Assembly: GCA_003696565.1 (NCBI GenBank)
Contig: RFHA01000015.1
Coordinates: forward strand, 1-45,169
Reading direction: 5' to 3'
Length of the DNA: 45,169 nt
DNA from: Chloroflexota bacterium
GTDB lineage: Bacteria > Chloroflexota > Anaerolineae > Aggregatilineales > Phototrophicaceae
In this document: positions 32,401 through 41,227 of the stretch, in pieces
Position numbering within the stretch: position 1 is the first letter of the stretch
Layout of the letters: the number at the start of each line of letters is the position of its first letter
Position numbers and translations under genes: made by a program
Notes under the pieces: generated by a model
What the model was told of the DNA's origin: nothing
Database searches by the model: none
What the model saw: the letters and a program-made list of their open reading frames with translations, nothing else

Positions 32401-32416
32401 AATATAAACAGCGCGT

Positions 32417-32422
32417 TATAAT
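32417..32422 (+). promoter_or_regulatory. possible -10 element for the hydrolase pair
   Basis: A perfect TATAAT lies 28 bases before the first hydrolase start. No matching -35 was found, so the call is tentative. Confidence 0.35.
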
Positions 32423-32450
32423 CTGTGTCAGTTAGTGAAAGTGAAAGCAC

Positions 32451-33308
32451 ATGACTCAGTACGAACAAAAGATTATACGCACTAATGGTGTTGCATTAAA
32501 CGTGATTCAAGCTGGACCAACTGATGGGAAGCCAGTCATTCTATTACATGGCTTCCCAGAATTTTGGTATGGTTGGCGACATCAAATTGATCATTTAGCA
32601 TGGAAAGGTTTACGAGTTTGGGTACCAGACCAGCGCGGTTATAACCTAAGTGATAAGCCCAAAGACCTTTCAGATTATCGCATTGATGAGTTGGTAATGG
32701 ATGTTGTTGGATTAATCAACTCAACCGGGCATGATAAAGCGTTCATTGCTGGGCATGATTGGGGTGCAATGGTTGCCTGGTGGTTGGCTTTACGCCATCC
32801 TGACTTGATCGAAAAGCTCGTTATTATGAATGTGCCGCACCCCCGTGTGTTTCAGCGTCAACTCCGCAGCAACATCAAGCAGTTAGTCAAAAGCTGGTAT
32901 GCTGGCTGGTTTCAGTTGCCTTTTATACCGGAAAGAACCCTACGCTTTGCTGATAGTCGCATCTTTGCACGCTTTATCCAAATGACTGCTAACAAAGGCA
33001 GCTTCACAGACGAGGACATGCAGCAATATCGGCAAGCATGGGCACAGCCCAACGCAATGAAATCTATGTTGAATTGGTATCGTGCATATTTACGGTATCC
33101 ACCCAAAGCCCCTAAAAATTGGCGCGTGAGTGTACCAACCATGATTATTTGGGGTAAAAAAGATGTCGCGCTCAGTTTTGACTTGGTAGAACCTAGTTAC
33201 GATCTATTGGATAATGGGGAATTGGTAATCATGGAAAAAGCCACCCATTGGGTGCAACATGATGAAAAAGAGCGCGTAAGCCAACTATTAGGGATGTATT
33301 TCGTATGA
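32451..33308 (+). CDS. alpha/beta hydrolase, epoxide-hydrolase-like, first copy
   Basis: A 285-residue alpha/beta-hydrolase with the features of soluble epoxide hydrolases: oxyanion motif HGFPE (54-58), nucleophile elbow AGHDWGAM with aspartate as nucleophile, PDQRGYNLSDKPKD, a cap domain with a likely ring-opening tyrosine in NWYRAYL, a late aspartate in WGKKDVAL, and the catalytic histidine in ATHWVQHD. Haloalkane or fluoroacetate dehalogenases share much of this, but the HGFPE and cap tyrosines favour epoxides. The native substrate is unknown. Its stop overlaps the start of a paralogue by four bases (ATGA). Confidence 0.85.
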   Translation: MTQYEQKIIRTNGVALNVIQAGPTDGKPVILLHGFPEFWYGWRHQIDHLAWKGLRVWVPDQRGYNLSDKPKDLSDYRIDELVMDVVGLINSTGHDKAFIAGHDWGAMVAWWLALRHPDLIEKLVIMNVPHPRVFQRQLRSNIKQLVKSWYAGWFQLPFIPERTLRFADSRIFARFIQMTANKGSFTDEDMQQYRQAWAQPNAMKSMLNWYRAYLRYPPKAPKNWRVSVPTMIIWGKKDVALSFDLVEPSYDLLDNGELVIMEKATHWVQHDEKERVSQLLGMYFV

Positions 33309-34153
33309 GGTTAGAGCATACAACCATCCCAGTCAACGGGATCAATTTGCATGTTGTTCAGGCAGGTGATCCAACTGGTATACCTGTGATTCTGTTGCAT
33401 GGCTTTCCTGAGTTTTGGTATAGCTGGCGCAATCAGATTGAGCCATTGGTGCAAGCAGGTTTCCGGTTGTATATGCCAGATCAGCGTGGTTATAACCTGA
33501 GTGATAAGCCTAAAGATGTTGCAGCCTATAACATGGATATCCTGGCAGATGACATCATCGGTTTGATGGATGCTATTGGTATAGAACAAGCCCGTATTGT
33601 TGCGCACGATTGGGGCGGCGCAGTGGCATGGTGGCTAGCGAATCGTAACCCAGAGCGAATCGCAAAGCTGGCAGTGTTAAACATTCCACATCATGCTGCG
33701 TTTAGCCGTGCGCTAAAGACTAACCCCAAGCAACGCCGGAAAAGCCTGTATATGGCATTTTTTCAGTTGAAAGGATTGGCAGAATTTGCGCTAAAGTTAG
33801 GCAAAGGAAGCCTATTAGCTAGATGGGCATTTGGTAAAGATAACCCAGCGTTCACTCCTGAGGATATTGAACAATATAAAGTAGCTTGGTCACAACCAGG
33901 TGCGATTACTGCCATGCTGAACTGGTATCGCGCTGTACGTCAACATCGCCCACAAAGTCTGAATAGCCCCCAAATTCATGTGCCTGTATTGCTAATTTGG
34001 GGTAAACGAGACTGGGCATTTGATTTTAGCTTGGCAGAGGATAGCATCCGATTATGTGATGATGGAAAGTTGATCATGATTGATCATGCCTCTCATTGGG
34101 TGCAACATGAAGCAGCAGAGCCGGTCAACAAAGTATTGATAGATTGGCTCTAA
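33305..34153 (+). CDS. alpha/beta hydrolase, epoxide-hydrolase-like, second copy
   Basis: A 282-residue paralogue of the preceding gene, clearly from tandem duplication: HGFPEFWYSW, PDQRGYNLSDKPKDVAAYN, AHDWGGAVAWWLA (aspartate nucleophile), AMLNWYRAVRQH in the cap, WGKRDWAFDF and ASHWVQHEA are all in register. It differs in the elbow (AHDWGG instead of GHDWGA) and in the middle of the cap, where substrates are selected, so the substrate range has probably diverged. Translation is coupled to the first copy. It converges on the TPR-like gene with 18 bases between stops and no visible terminator. Confidence 0.85.
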   Translation: MRLEHTTIPVNGINLHVVQAGDPTGIPVILLHGFPEFWYSWRNQIEPLVQAGFRLYMPDQRGYNLSDKPKDVAAYNMDILADDIIGLMDAIGIEQARIVAHDWGGAVAWWLANRNPERIAKLAVLNIPHHAAFSRALKTNPKQRRKSLYMAFFQLKGLAEFALKLGKGSLLARWAFGKDNPAFTPEDIEQYKVAWSQPGAITAMLNWYRAVRQHRPQSLNSPQIHVPVLLIWGKRDWAFDFSLAEDSIRLCDDGKLIMIDHASHWVQHEAAEPVNKVLIDWL

Positions 34154-34171
34154 ATGCTTGGCAGCGGTAGC

Positions 34172-34573
34172 TTAGCTGGTAGGCATAAACCCAATTAGAC
34201 TCAAAACAATCACTATGAGCATCACCAGTGCGACAAATCCCATCACCAAAATAAAGCGGTTACGAATTTTGCGTTGTGATTCTGCGAGGTCATCTTGCAG
34301 CGGTTGGATATTAGGTTGTTCAGTTTTTTGAATGCGGGAGGTATCAACTTGTTGTAGTTGAGAAAGCATCCGATTAGCAGCGGTATGCCATTCATCTAAC
34401 GCTAAAGCGCGTTTGAGGCATGTAATTGCTTGTTGATCATCATCAACAGCCATCGCCGCCAACGTCCAGGCATCTGCGGTAGGAGTATCTTTAAGAATTG
34501 GTTTAAGCAATTGACGCGCTTTTGCTTTGTCGCCAGCGCGAATGGCTGCACGTACTGAATTTAGATCTGTCAT
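34172..34573 (-). CDS. small TPR-like protein with C-terminal membrane anchor
   Basis: A 133-residue protein. Residues 1-70 look like two degenerate TPR-type helical pairs (IRAGDKAKARQLLKPILKD, then AWTLAAMAV and AITCLKRALALDEWHTAANRML). A polar linker follows, then one membrane helix (FILVMGFVALVMLIVIVLSLIGF) and four residues at the end, making it tail-anchored. It is probably a cytoplasmic-facing scaffold; no partner can be named. Similar short TPR-TM proteins are frequent in Chloroflexota. No clear Shine-Dalgarno precedes the ATG. Confidence 0.65.
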   Translation of the reverse strand: MTDLNSVRAAIRAGDKAKARQLLKPILKDTPTADAWTLAAMAVDDDQQAITCLKRALALDEWHTAANRMLSQLQQVDTSRIQKTEQPNIQPLQDDLAESQRKIRNRFILVMGFVALVMLIVIVLSLIGFMPTS

Positions 34574-34700
34574 TATTTGATGTTTCTAGCTATTGATAGT
34601 TCGCTTTAATTTAAAGACTTTTTTAGGATAACATAGATTTTATCATTTGCGTTGTTCAGAAAATGCAAGGATGGTGGAGGTGGCGTTATCAAGGTGCCGA

Positions 34701-34786
34701 GGGATACCCCCCGGCAATGGTATCCCCCCCATCAATAGGGCTAAGTTTGAACAATCCGCCTGTAGAAATACCCGATTGATGGGGGG
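34701..34786. repeat. two overlapping inverted repeats with G/C-run ends
   Basis: The first repeat, GGGATACC...GGTATCCC, pairs 34701-34708 with 34719-34726. The second pairs CCCCCCATCAAT (34725-34736) with ATTGATGGGGGG (34775-34786), extended by GGG/CCC past one mismatch, around a 30-base loop. They share bases 34725-34726 and so compete or stack. No T-tract follows on either strand, so they are not ordinary terminators. The rest of the gap from 34574 to 34834 holds no visible gene. Confidence 0.6.
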
Positions 34787-34834
34787 AGATTAACCACACA
34801 ACAATCTTTCAGTCATCCATTTAATTTGATGTCG

Positions 34835-37800
34835 TTATTCCGCAGGTAGGATGGTAAACGCCATGCCATCCCCGCGCCCAAAAACATCCGGGAAGTAAAA
34901 TTCACGTCCGGTGGGCGGAATAACATTATAGACACCCTCTAACCCTGGGCGAATGGTATAAACATATTCATACGCCCCAGCCGGCAAGTAAGTGCTGCTT
35001 AAAACCACCTTTTCATCACGGAATTCGATGTTGCTAAACCACCACCAGCCCCAGCCTCGACTAAGGGGATCGTTGGTGTCCAGACCCGGGCGCGTACCGA
35101 TCTGTTGACTGGTAGAAAGACCTGGGTTGATGGCATCCGCACCAGCAGGGATGGGGTCTTCGATCACAACATAGTGCAAATCATTGGGAACGATGATCGT
35201 CAGGTGAACTTGTACAACATCCCCAATACGGGCTTGTGTGATGGGGGTTCGATCTGGGTCATCAATCAAGGTGTAATGCCGCTGCACAATGATACCTCGA
35301 TTCAGTGCTTCGATTTCTGGCACAGGGAGGAAAGTTCGCAGATAGGCTGTGTAATAGAGATTACCCTGACCTGCGCCACGCTCAATTGTGAGTTGATTCG
35401 CTTGGTCTCGCAATAACAATGCGACATCAAGCATAAGCTGTTGTGATTGTGTTACATTCTGTGGCGTGACCGCCCCTGTTAAAATCGGTGCATCATTTAA
35501 ACCAACTTCATAAGTGTAATCAGCGTTCAACTCATTGGATGTAACCATCCATTCGGTTAGTGCCATAACGACCCAAGCGGTTTCTTGTGTGGTTTCCCAG
35601 GCATCTGCACTGCGGGCAACCATCAACCAGCGGACGATATTGGGGATCAGATCGCTATCTGGGCGAACTTTAACCAACGCCTGTAAGACCAATGCTGTTG
35701 TGCGGGTATTGGTATTCCAGTTCCAGTAATCACGCGGGTCTTCCCAGTGAGTACCATTGGCACTAACAATAGCTTGATCACGGAGGTCAGTTATTAAAGT
35801 GTTGATACGGTCTTCATTGTTGCCGATTATATCAAATGTGAGAAGCAAGAAAGCTTTTGCATATGTATCTAGCCGCTCACGACTATCGAACAGTGTGGTC
35901 GTACGGGCGATATCTGGCTGACCAGAATATGCCAAGGCATACAGAATGAATGCTTGGCGATTTAACCGCCATGTTTCTACATTTAATCCAGGAGTGATTA
36001 ACTCACCTTGGAGATAGGTTTGTGCGTTATGGATAACAGTATCCGAAACCGCAAATCCGTTTTCGCGCGCAGTATGTAAGCCAATAAGGGCATAGGCTGT
36101 TACGAGTGGATTACTGTGATCTTGTACATACCATCCCCAGCCGCCATCCACCTTTTGATAGGCATAAAGTTGTTGCACAGCATATTCCACCCCACTGATG
36201 AGTGAAGCCTCTAGTTCGGGGTCAGAAACACCCAAGCGAGTAAGAGCCTGCAAGGTTATAACATTGGGCAACAGACGGCTGATAATCGCTTCTGCATGAT
36301 TACAACCGCAATTCTTTAGGTAATCCAACGCCTGGATAGAAGTCGCCGCAAGAGATGGTTCAATCGTCAGGGTTAATTCACCTTGAGTTACAAATTCTGG
36401 TACGAGGATGGCTTCGGTGCGGGTGTCTGCATCGCGTAGTGTTCCACCAGTGCCAACAATTTCGGGTGCTTCATAGCGATAAACCGGCAATAAGCGGTCA
36501 TCACCCTGCCCTAAAGCTGGCTTGCTGGCATCTGTGAAAAGGTCATCTTGTGAACGAGTAAAGAATGTGAGATCAACAAATTCAACATTATCAATCGTGA
36601 CATCCCATACTGCACGTACACGGGCACCTGCTTCAACAACAAAGGTCTGGATAGGTGGATTTTCTCCAAAGGTAAAACCAGTGCCTTCCAGGGCAATTTC
36701 AATTGATTGTGTGCTATCGGTATTGTTATTTACCACAGCAGCTAACTGCACTTGATCGCCAACGATGAAGAAGCGCGGCGTTACCGGACGGATCAGCAGA
36801 GGTTTGGTGCTAAGCAGATCAAACGTTTGCTGCCCAACGAGTGTTAAGCCGTCATCTCCCATTGTGACCGCCCGTGCATCCAAACGCCAAGTGGTGAGGT
36901 TATCCGGCAGGGTAACATCAAATGTGGCATATCCGTTTTCATCAGTGACAAGTTCGGCATTCCAATATGCGGTATCAACAAAATCCTCACGAATATCAAA
37001 AATGCCGCCTTCACCAAAACCGCCGCCACCGCCTTTGATTGTATCCAAAACGGTTTGAGTGAGCTGATCGGTGTTGATGGTCAGGGGTGTAGCAGTCCTG
37101 ACACCAAGCGGCTGCAAATCATAGAAATAGTCTAAGATTGGACGTGAATTTGGTTCTGCAATGGAAAGTGAAGCGAGATCGGTTAAGCCTACTCCAACTT
37201 CGGCTTGGATCGGCTCACCGGCATAGTTCATAGTGCGGATGGTATAGGTAACCGTGTCACCGGGTCCAGCTTGGTCAGCATCCGTTGCGATATCAAACAA
37301 AATCTCTTTCTGAGAGGTTTCTACTGACAGGCGAATCATCCCCATGCGGAACGCGGCAACAGGGTTTGTTTCATCCACCCCTTTGATAATCAACACGCTG
37401 ACAAACACATTGGGCGCAAATTCCTCTGTGATAGGCAGACGATAGACATATGAATTGGTATCCATGGTCACTCGCTCCACCTGTAGCACACCGCCACGCT
37501 CAACAGTGATGAGTGCTTGAGCCGTCCCTTGGAACGGAGAGGCAATCAAAATTTCGGCTGTATCACCGATATTATAATCAGTACGGTCAGCGATGAGGTC
37601 GATGCGGTTACTGTTTTGCTGCCGCCAATTAACATATTGCTGACCGCTGACCCACATGGTTGTGGAGGCACGGATTTCGTTTCCATTGGAATCGCGTGAC
37701 GTTATTCGAATAGCATAGATTCCGCCAGTGGGTGGTACGAAGGTATACTGCGCTTTGCCGTTATCGCCGGTGGTGACTTGGGTTGATTCAACTGGGATGT

Positions 37801-40735
37801 CTTCCACTTCCCATGTCCAGACAGTGCGTCCGCTGGCATCTTCTTCTTGAACGCTAGACCAACGCCGTTCAAAAATTTCCACATCAATGGTTTGCTCAGC
37901 AATAGGCTGGCTCTCCCAATCGACAGCAATAAATTCAAGCATCGATTCTTGTTGTGCGACACCAACATACCGCTCTGGGCGCACACCGATGTAAAACTCG
38001 CCTTGATGAACAACGACACCAGTGCGCCCTGCCACAACCTGGTCACTTTCATCACGGACAGTTGCCTCGATGGTAAAGGTCATACTTTGAGTAGAATCTT
38101 GTAGGTTGGCAGGGATTTCGATTAAGAAGGTTCCCCGTGAATCTGTTATACCTTCGCCACTGGCAATTAAGCCAGATTCTGAGCCGTAGTATTCGCTTGG
38201 TCCAGCATCTGGACTGTAATCGATAAAATCGTAGTAGCCGGGACCATCGTAGCGGAAGAAATACGGATCGGCGACAACATTATACTCCACAACAGCGTTG
38301 GATACTTTGCCACCGAAGAAGTATGTGCTATCTACGGCAACAGTGATAGTTTCGCCCTGAATAACTTGGTCAGTCTGCGGGGTGACCTCCACCTGGAATT
38401 CTGGCAAGCGATATTCCGCTACTCCAAAGGAGACTGAGCCACCTTCATTGCCCCATTCATAATCTGATGGGAGTTCTACCTGAATACGGTAGTAGCCCAG
38501 TCCAGCATCCTCTGCTAGTTCAAAAGTATCACTAAATGTGCCATAAGGCGTTAAAGGAAGATCGCGGCTGTAAATTAACTCGCCATCATCATCGTAAATT
38601 TGCACCGGGACAGTTTCCATATCCGGCAACGTATAAGTTACATCGTCTTTTACACGGACGACACCACGGAAGTGAACAGGTTGATCTGGGCGATAAAGTG
38701 GACGATCTGTGTAGATATATACACTATACTGATCAGGTAAAAACTGATACGGCACATTAAAATCCCACCCCTCAATACCATTTGACCAGGTACTAATACC
38801 CATGCCGAAGTATTCATCTGTGTGGAGCAATGCCAGGCGCGGGGCATAGTTCGTGATGCGCGGAATATCAATGCGTGCCAGACCTTCTTCATCAGTCACT
38901 CCAGAGGCGATGGGATCCAATCCGCGTCCATAAATGTCGATAGGTACATTCGCCAGTGGTAAACCAGTCTGCACATCCAATGCCCAGACGAGCAACGCTT
39001 CATTGGTCATCTTCATGACGAGATTGGCATTGGCAACCACCATAAAATGCCGCTGTGGACTATAACCACGTGCATTGGTTTCCGGTGAGGTTACTTTCAG
39101 GAAGTAAACGCCGGGCGTGAGTGCTTCCCCGTTTTCCTGCTGAACAATAACCGGTGTGGATTGTGCTGGTGTACGTAGATCAAGGACATACTCACCATCA
39201 AAGCCTTCTGCTACCCAGGCGGGGTTGCCATCTCTCAGGCGGACTTGCCACCAGGTGATGCCTTCGGAGCATTCAGGTCCACCGATAACCGGCAGCGCAT
39301 AATCCCGATAAAGCAGATCAATAATTTCACCGGTGACAGGTTCAAGGCGTGCACGAACTGGGTCTGGATCAGAGATGACAACGGCGGTATCGCCCACACC
39401 GAAGCGGGACGGCAGCGCACCAGCGCATACTGCGCCTTCCACGCCAACACCTTCGCCCAGATTAAGCAACTCATAGCGACGGGCATTGAGTGGGGCGACG
39501 GATTCAATTGTCCAGTTGCGGATGATGGATGATGGTTCGGGGTCGTAGGTATTCATGCGGTAGTATGAATCATCGCTGAGGGCAATGGATCTGAAGGTGC
39601 GGGTCGGAATGTTGTAAAGCGTGAGGTTTAGTTCGCTCACGTTCAGATGTGAGACAAAGACCTGGGTCTGCTCACGTGTGGCATTATAAAAACCGACGGA
39701 ACCGGGCACGCTCAGGTTTACATCCGGCGCATAAGGTGCTGTTGTAAAACTGAAGCTAAACGGCTCATCTATGATATTACCGTAGATGTCCGCCATCCCT
39801 GGCGCAATAGAGATTGTGTAGTCTGTGCTGGGTTCGATGGGGAATGTGATCTGAAGCGAATCATCCCAAGTATAATAGTAAAATTCGGGGTCTATCCAAG
39901 GTTCGGGATCAATTGTAATTTTATCTTCTAGGGTTTCTTGATCCATGGGTGAGGCGAATTGTAATGAAATGCTGCCATAAAGTTGAACATCATCCTCACC
40001 ATCACGTGGATAGGTGCTAATAATGGCAGGATAGGGTACGGTTGAAAACTGCCAGAACAGTGCGTCAAGCGTACTGATACCCACGGCATCATACACGCTA
40101 TCCGGCGGGAAACCTACCTCATAACGTGTATCGATTTGGAGTAAATCATCTGGCAAGAAAGTAACCGCATCGCCCGCGTCGTTCCATTCAAATTCGCCGG
40201 GTATTGCTTCAGATGATCCCACTGGGCGTAAAACAAAATTCGCCTCAAAACTCGATTGGTCAATGGGTGCGGTGAAAGCAATGTATAAAGAATCATCCAG
40301 TGGAACATCTGCACTAGCATCTAATGGGTAAATTTCCAAGACATAAGGTTTTTCTGTTGTAAACTGCCAAGTAAAATCCTGGGCGAGTGTTGAACCATCA
40401 ACAGCAGCAAAGCCCGCTGGTACGGTAACAGTATAGGTTGTGTTTCCTCCCCAAGCAGGAAGGGGTTTGAAGGTATAAATTGAGGTATTAATCCACTCCC
40501 CTTCGCCTTGTATGGGGGGATCAATAATCAACGGGTCTGGGGCATTTTGTAAATCAGCCACAGTGCCAAGCGGAATAACCGGACGATTAAAAATAACCGT
40601 AATCAACGAATCTGTACTAATATATTGTGAATTTGGTGAGGGTAATACTTCAGTCACGCGGAATTCATCCGTTTGTGCGAAATTCCCACCAATAATCACA
40701 ATAAAAATGAAAAATAACCCAATTAATCGTCTCAT
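34835..40735 (-). CDS. secreted alpha-2-macroglobulin family protein without the thioester motif
   Basis: A 1966-residue exported protein. It starts with a signal peptide (RRLIGLFFIFIVIIGGNFAQ), with no lipobox. Three Ig-like Big_5 units follow (about 25-340), each ending in a WQFTT, WQFST or FSFTT strand, then an SH3-like region ending in WWQVRLRDGNPAWVAEGF (about 430-520). The macroglobulin part begins near 660 with YIYTDRPLYRPDQPVHFRG; the later NAELVTDENGYATFDVTLPDNLTTWR and the alpha/alpha-toroid domain are typical. Where the thioester CxEQ should precede SRLLPN, the sequence is CGCNHAEAIISRLLPN (C1476, C1478): cysteine and glutamine are replaced by H1480 and A1483. It should trap proteases non-covalently, as thioester-less homologues do. 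AAGGA precedes the ATG. Confidence 0.93.
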   Translation of the reverse strand: MRRLIGLFFIFIVIIGGNFAQTDEFRVTEVLPSPNSQYISTDSLITVIFNRPVIPLGTVADLQNAPDPLIIDPPIQGEGEWINTSIYTFKPLPAWGGNTTYTVTVPAGFAAVDGSTLAQDFTWQFTTEKPYVLEIYPLDASADVPLDDSLYIAFTAPIDQSSFEANFVLRPVGSSEAIPGEFEWNDAGDAVTFLPDDLLQIDTRYEVGFPPDSVYDAVGISTLDALFWQFSTVPYPAIISTYPRDGEDDVQLYGSISLQFASPMDQETLEDKITIDPEPWIDPEFYYYTWDDSLQITFPIEPSTDYTISIAPGMADIYGNIIDEPFSFSFTTAPYAPDVNLSVPGSVGFYNATREQTQVFVSHLNVSELNLTLYNIPTRTFRSIALSDDSYYRMNTYDPEPSSIIRNWTIESVAPLNARRYELLNLGEGVGVEGAVCAGALPSRFGVGDTAVVISDPDPVRARLEPVTGEIIDLLYRDYALPVIGGPECSEGITWWQVRLRDGNPAWVAEGFDGEYVLDLRTPAQSTPVIVQQENGEALTPGVYFLKVTSPETNARGYSPQRHFMVVANANLVMKMTNEALLVWALDVQTGLPLANVPIDIYGRGLDPIASGVTDEEGLARIDIPRITNYAPRLALLHTDEYFGMGISTWSNGIEGWDFNVPYQFLPDQYSVYIYTDRPLYRPDQPVHFRGVVRVKDDVTYTLPDMETVPVQIYDDDGELIYSRDLPLTPYGTFSDTFELAEDAGLGYYRIQVELPSDYEWGNEGGSVSFGVAEYRLPEFQVEVTPQTDQVIQGETITVAVDSTYFFGGKVSNAVVEYNVVADPYFFRYDGPGYYDFIDYSPDAGPSEYYGSESGLIASGEGITDSRGTFLIEIPANLQDSTQSMTFTIEATVRDESDQVVAGRTGVVVHQGEFYIGVRPERYVGVAQQESMLEFIAVDWESQPIAEQTIDVEIFERRWSSVQEEDASGRTVWTWEVEDIPVESTQVTTGDNGKAQYTFVPPTGGIYAIRITSRDSNGNEIRASTTMWVSGQQYVNWRQQNSNRIDLIADRTDYNIGDTAEILIASPFQGTAQALITVERGGVLQVERVTMDTNSYVYRLPITEEFAPNVFVSVLIIKGVDETNPVAAFRMGMIRLSVETSQKEILFDIATDADQAGPGDTVTYTIRTMNYAGEPIQAEVGVGLTDLASLSIAEPNSRPILDYFYDLQPLGVRTATPLTINTDQLTQTVLDTIKGGGGGFGEGGIFDIREDFVDTAYWNAELVTDENGYATFDVTLPDNLTTWRLDARAVTMGDDGLTLVGQQTFDLLSTKPLLIRPVTPRFFIVGDQVQLAAVVNNNTDSTQSIEIALEGTGFTFGENPPIQTFVVEAGARVRAVWDVTIDNVEFVDLTFFTRSQDDLFTDASKPALGQGDDRLLPVYRYEAPEIVGTGGTLRDADTRTEAILVPEFVTQGELTLTIEPSLAATSIQALDYLKNCGCNHAEAIISRLLPNVITLQALTRLGVSDPELEASLISGVEYAVQQLYAYQKVDGGWGWYVQDHSNPLVTAYALIGLHTARENGFAVSDTVIHNAQTYLQGELITPGLNVETWRLNRQAFILYALAYSGQPDIARTTTLFDSRERLDTYAKAFLLLTFDIIGNNEDRINTLITDLRDQAIVSANGTHWEDPRDYWNWNTNTRTTALVLQALVKVRPDSDLIPNIVRWLMVARSADAWETTQETAWVVMALTEWMVTSNELNADYTYEVGLNDAPILTGAVTPQNVTQSQQLMLDVALLLRDQANQLTIERGAGQGNLYYTAYLRTFLPVPEIEALNRGIIVQRHYTLIDDPDRTPITQARIGDVVQVHLTIIVPNDLHYVVIEDPIPAGADAINPGLSTSQQIGTRPGLDTNDPLSRGWGWWWFSNIEFRDEKVVLSSTYLPAGAYEYVYTIRPGLEGVYNVIPPTGREFYFPDVFGRGDGMAFTILPAE

Positions 40736-40778
40736 GAAGTATCCTTTTTACTAAAAAAACAATTGCCCCTCTACAATA

Positions 40779-40803
40779 ATTATAAGTGAAGTGAATTTAT
40801 AAT
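40779..40803. promoter_or_regulatory. face-to-face -10 elements of two divergent genes
   Basis: ATTATAA at 40779-40785 and TTATAAT at 40797-40803 form a perfect seven-base inverted repeat with an 11-base spacer. Each arm contains a consensus TATAAT, one for the macroglobulin gene on the minus strand and one for the small gene on the plus strand. A moderate -35 (ATGTCA, 18-base spacer) is seen only for the minus-strand gene. The two promoters would overlap and could exclude each other. Confidence 0.5.
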
Positions 40804-40849
40804 GACATACGACCACCCCACGCTATCCCTACGATGAAGGTGGCAAGTT

Positions 40850-41227
40850 ATGGTGACAGTTGAATATCAAGTGTTGGAAAATGAAATCCATCATTTCAAA
40901 TTTTTGGAATCCACTTTACAAACACTTGAAGATTGGTTTGAACAAGTGGAGAAAATTGAGCAAGAAAAAGGTGATGAGGCAATTTGTCGTTATTTAGTAG
41001 ACGCAACGGAAGCGTATCCGCCTATTCGACATATTTTTCAAAAAGCAAGCCAGCGTATTCTACGTGGTGATATTCCTCAAAGTCGAACAGCTATTTTACA
41101 TCGACGTAGCGTGTTGGTGACTATGGTGGAGGTATTTATAAGACGTCTACCACAAATGAAGCGGCATCAGGTGCGGCTGTTTTTGGCAGAGGAGCGAGAC
41201 AAAGCGATAGATTGGCTGTTGTTATAG
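40850..41227 (+). CDS. protein of unknown function, possibly STAS/SpoIIAA-like
   Basis: A 125-residue soluble protein. Its pattern (N-terminal strands, a helix ESTLQTLEDWFEQVEKIEQ, a strand CRYLVDATEA, then FQKASQRILRG, TAILHRRSVLVTMVEVFIR and a C-terminal VRLFLAEERDKAIDWLL) recalls small STAS-like or SpoIIAA-like proteins of Chloroflexota. That is only a fold-level guess, and no phosphorylatable residue can be pointed to. GAAGG lies 11 bases upstream of the ATG. It is divergent from the macroglobulin gene, with facing -10 boxes, and its end overlaps the YdcF-like gene on the other strand by six bases. Confidence 0.6.
   Translation: MVTVEYQVLENEIHHFKFLESTLQTLEDWFEQVEKIEQEKGDEAICRYLVDATEAYPPIRHIFQKASQRILRGDIPQSRTAILHRRSVLVTMVEVFIRRLPQMKRHQVRLFLAEERDKAIDWLLL

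Noticed and set aside
34172-34834. Inverted repeats at 34.7 kb as ends of a transposable element
   Set aside because: Arms are internal to a short non-coding gap, there is no transposase, and no target-site duplication is visible.
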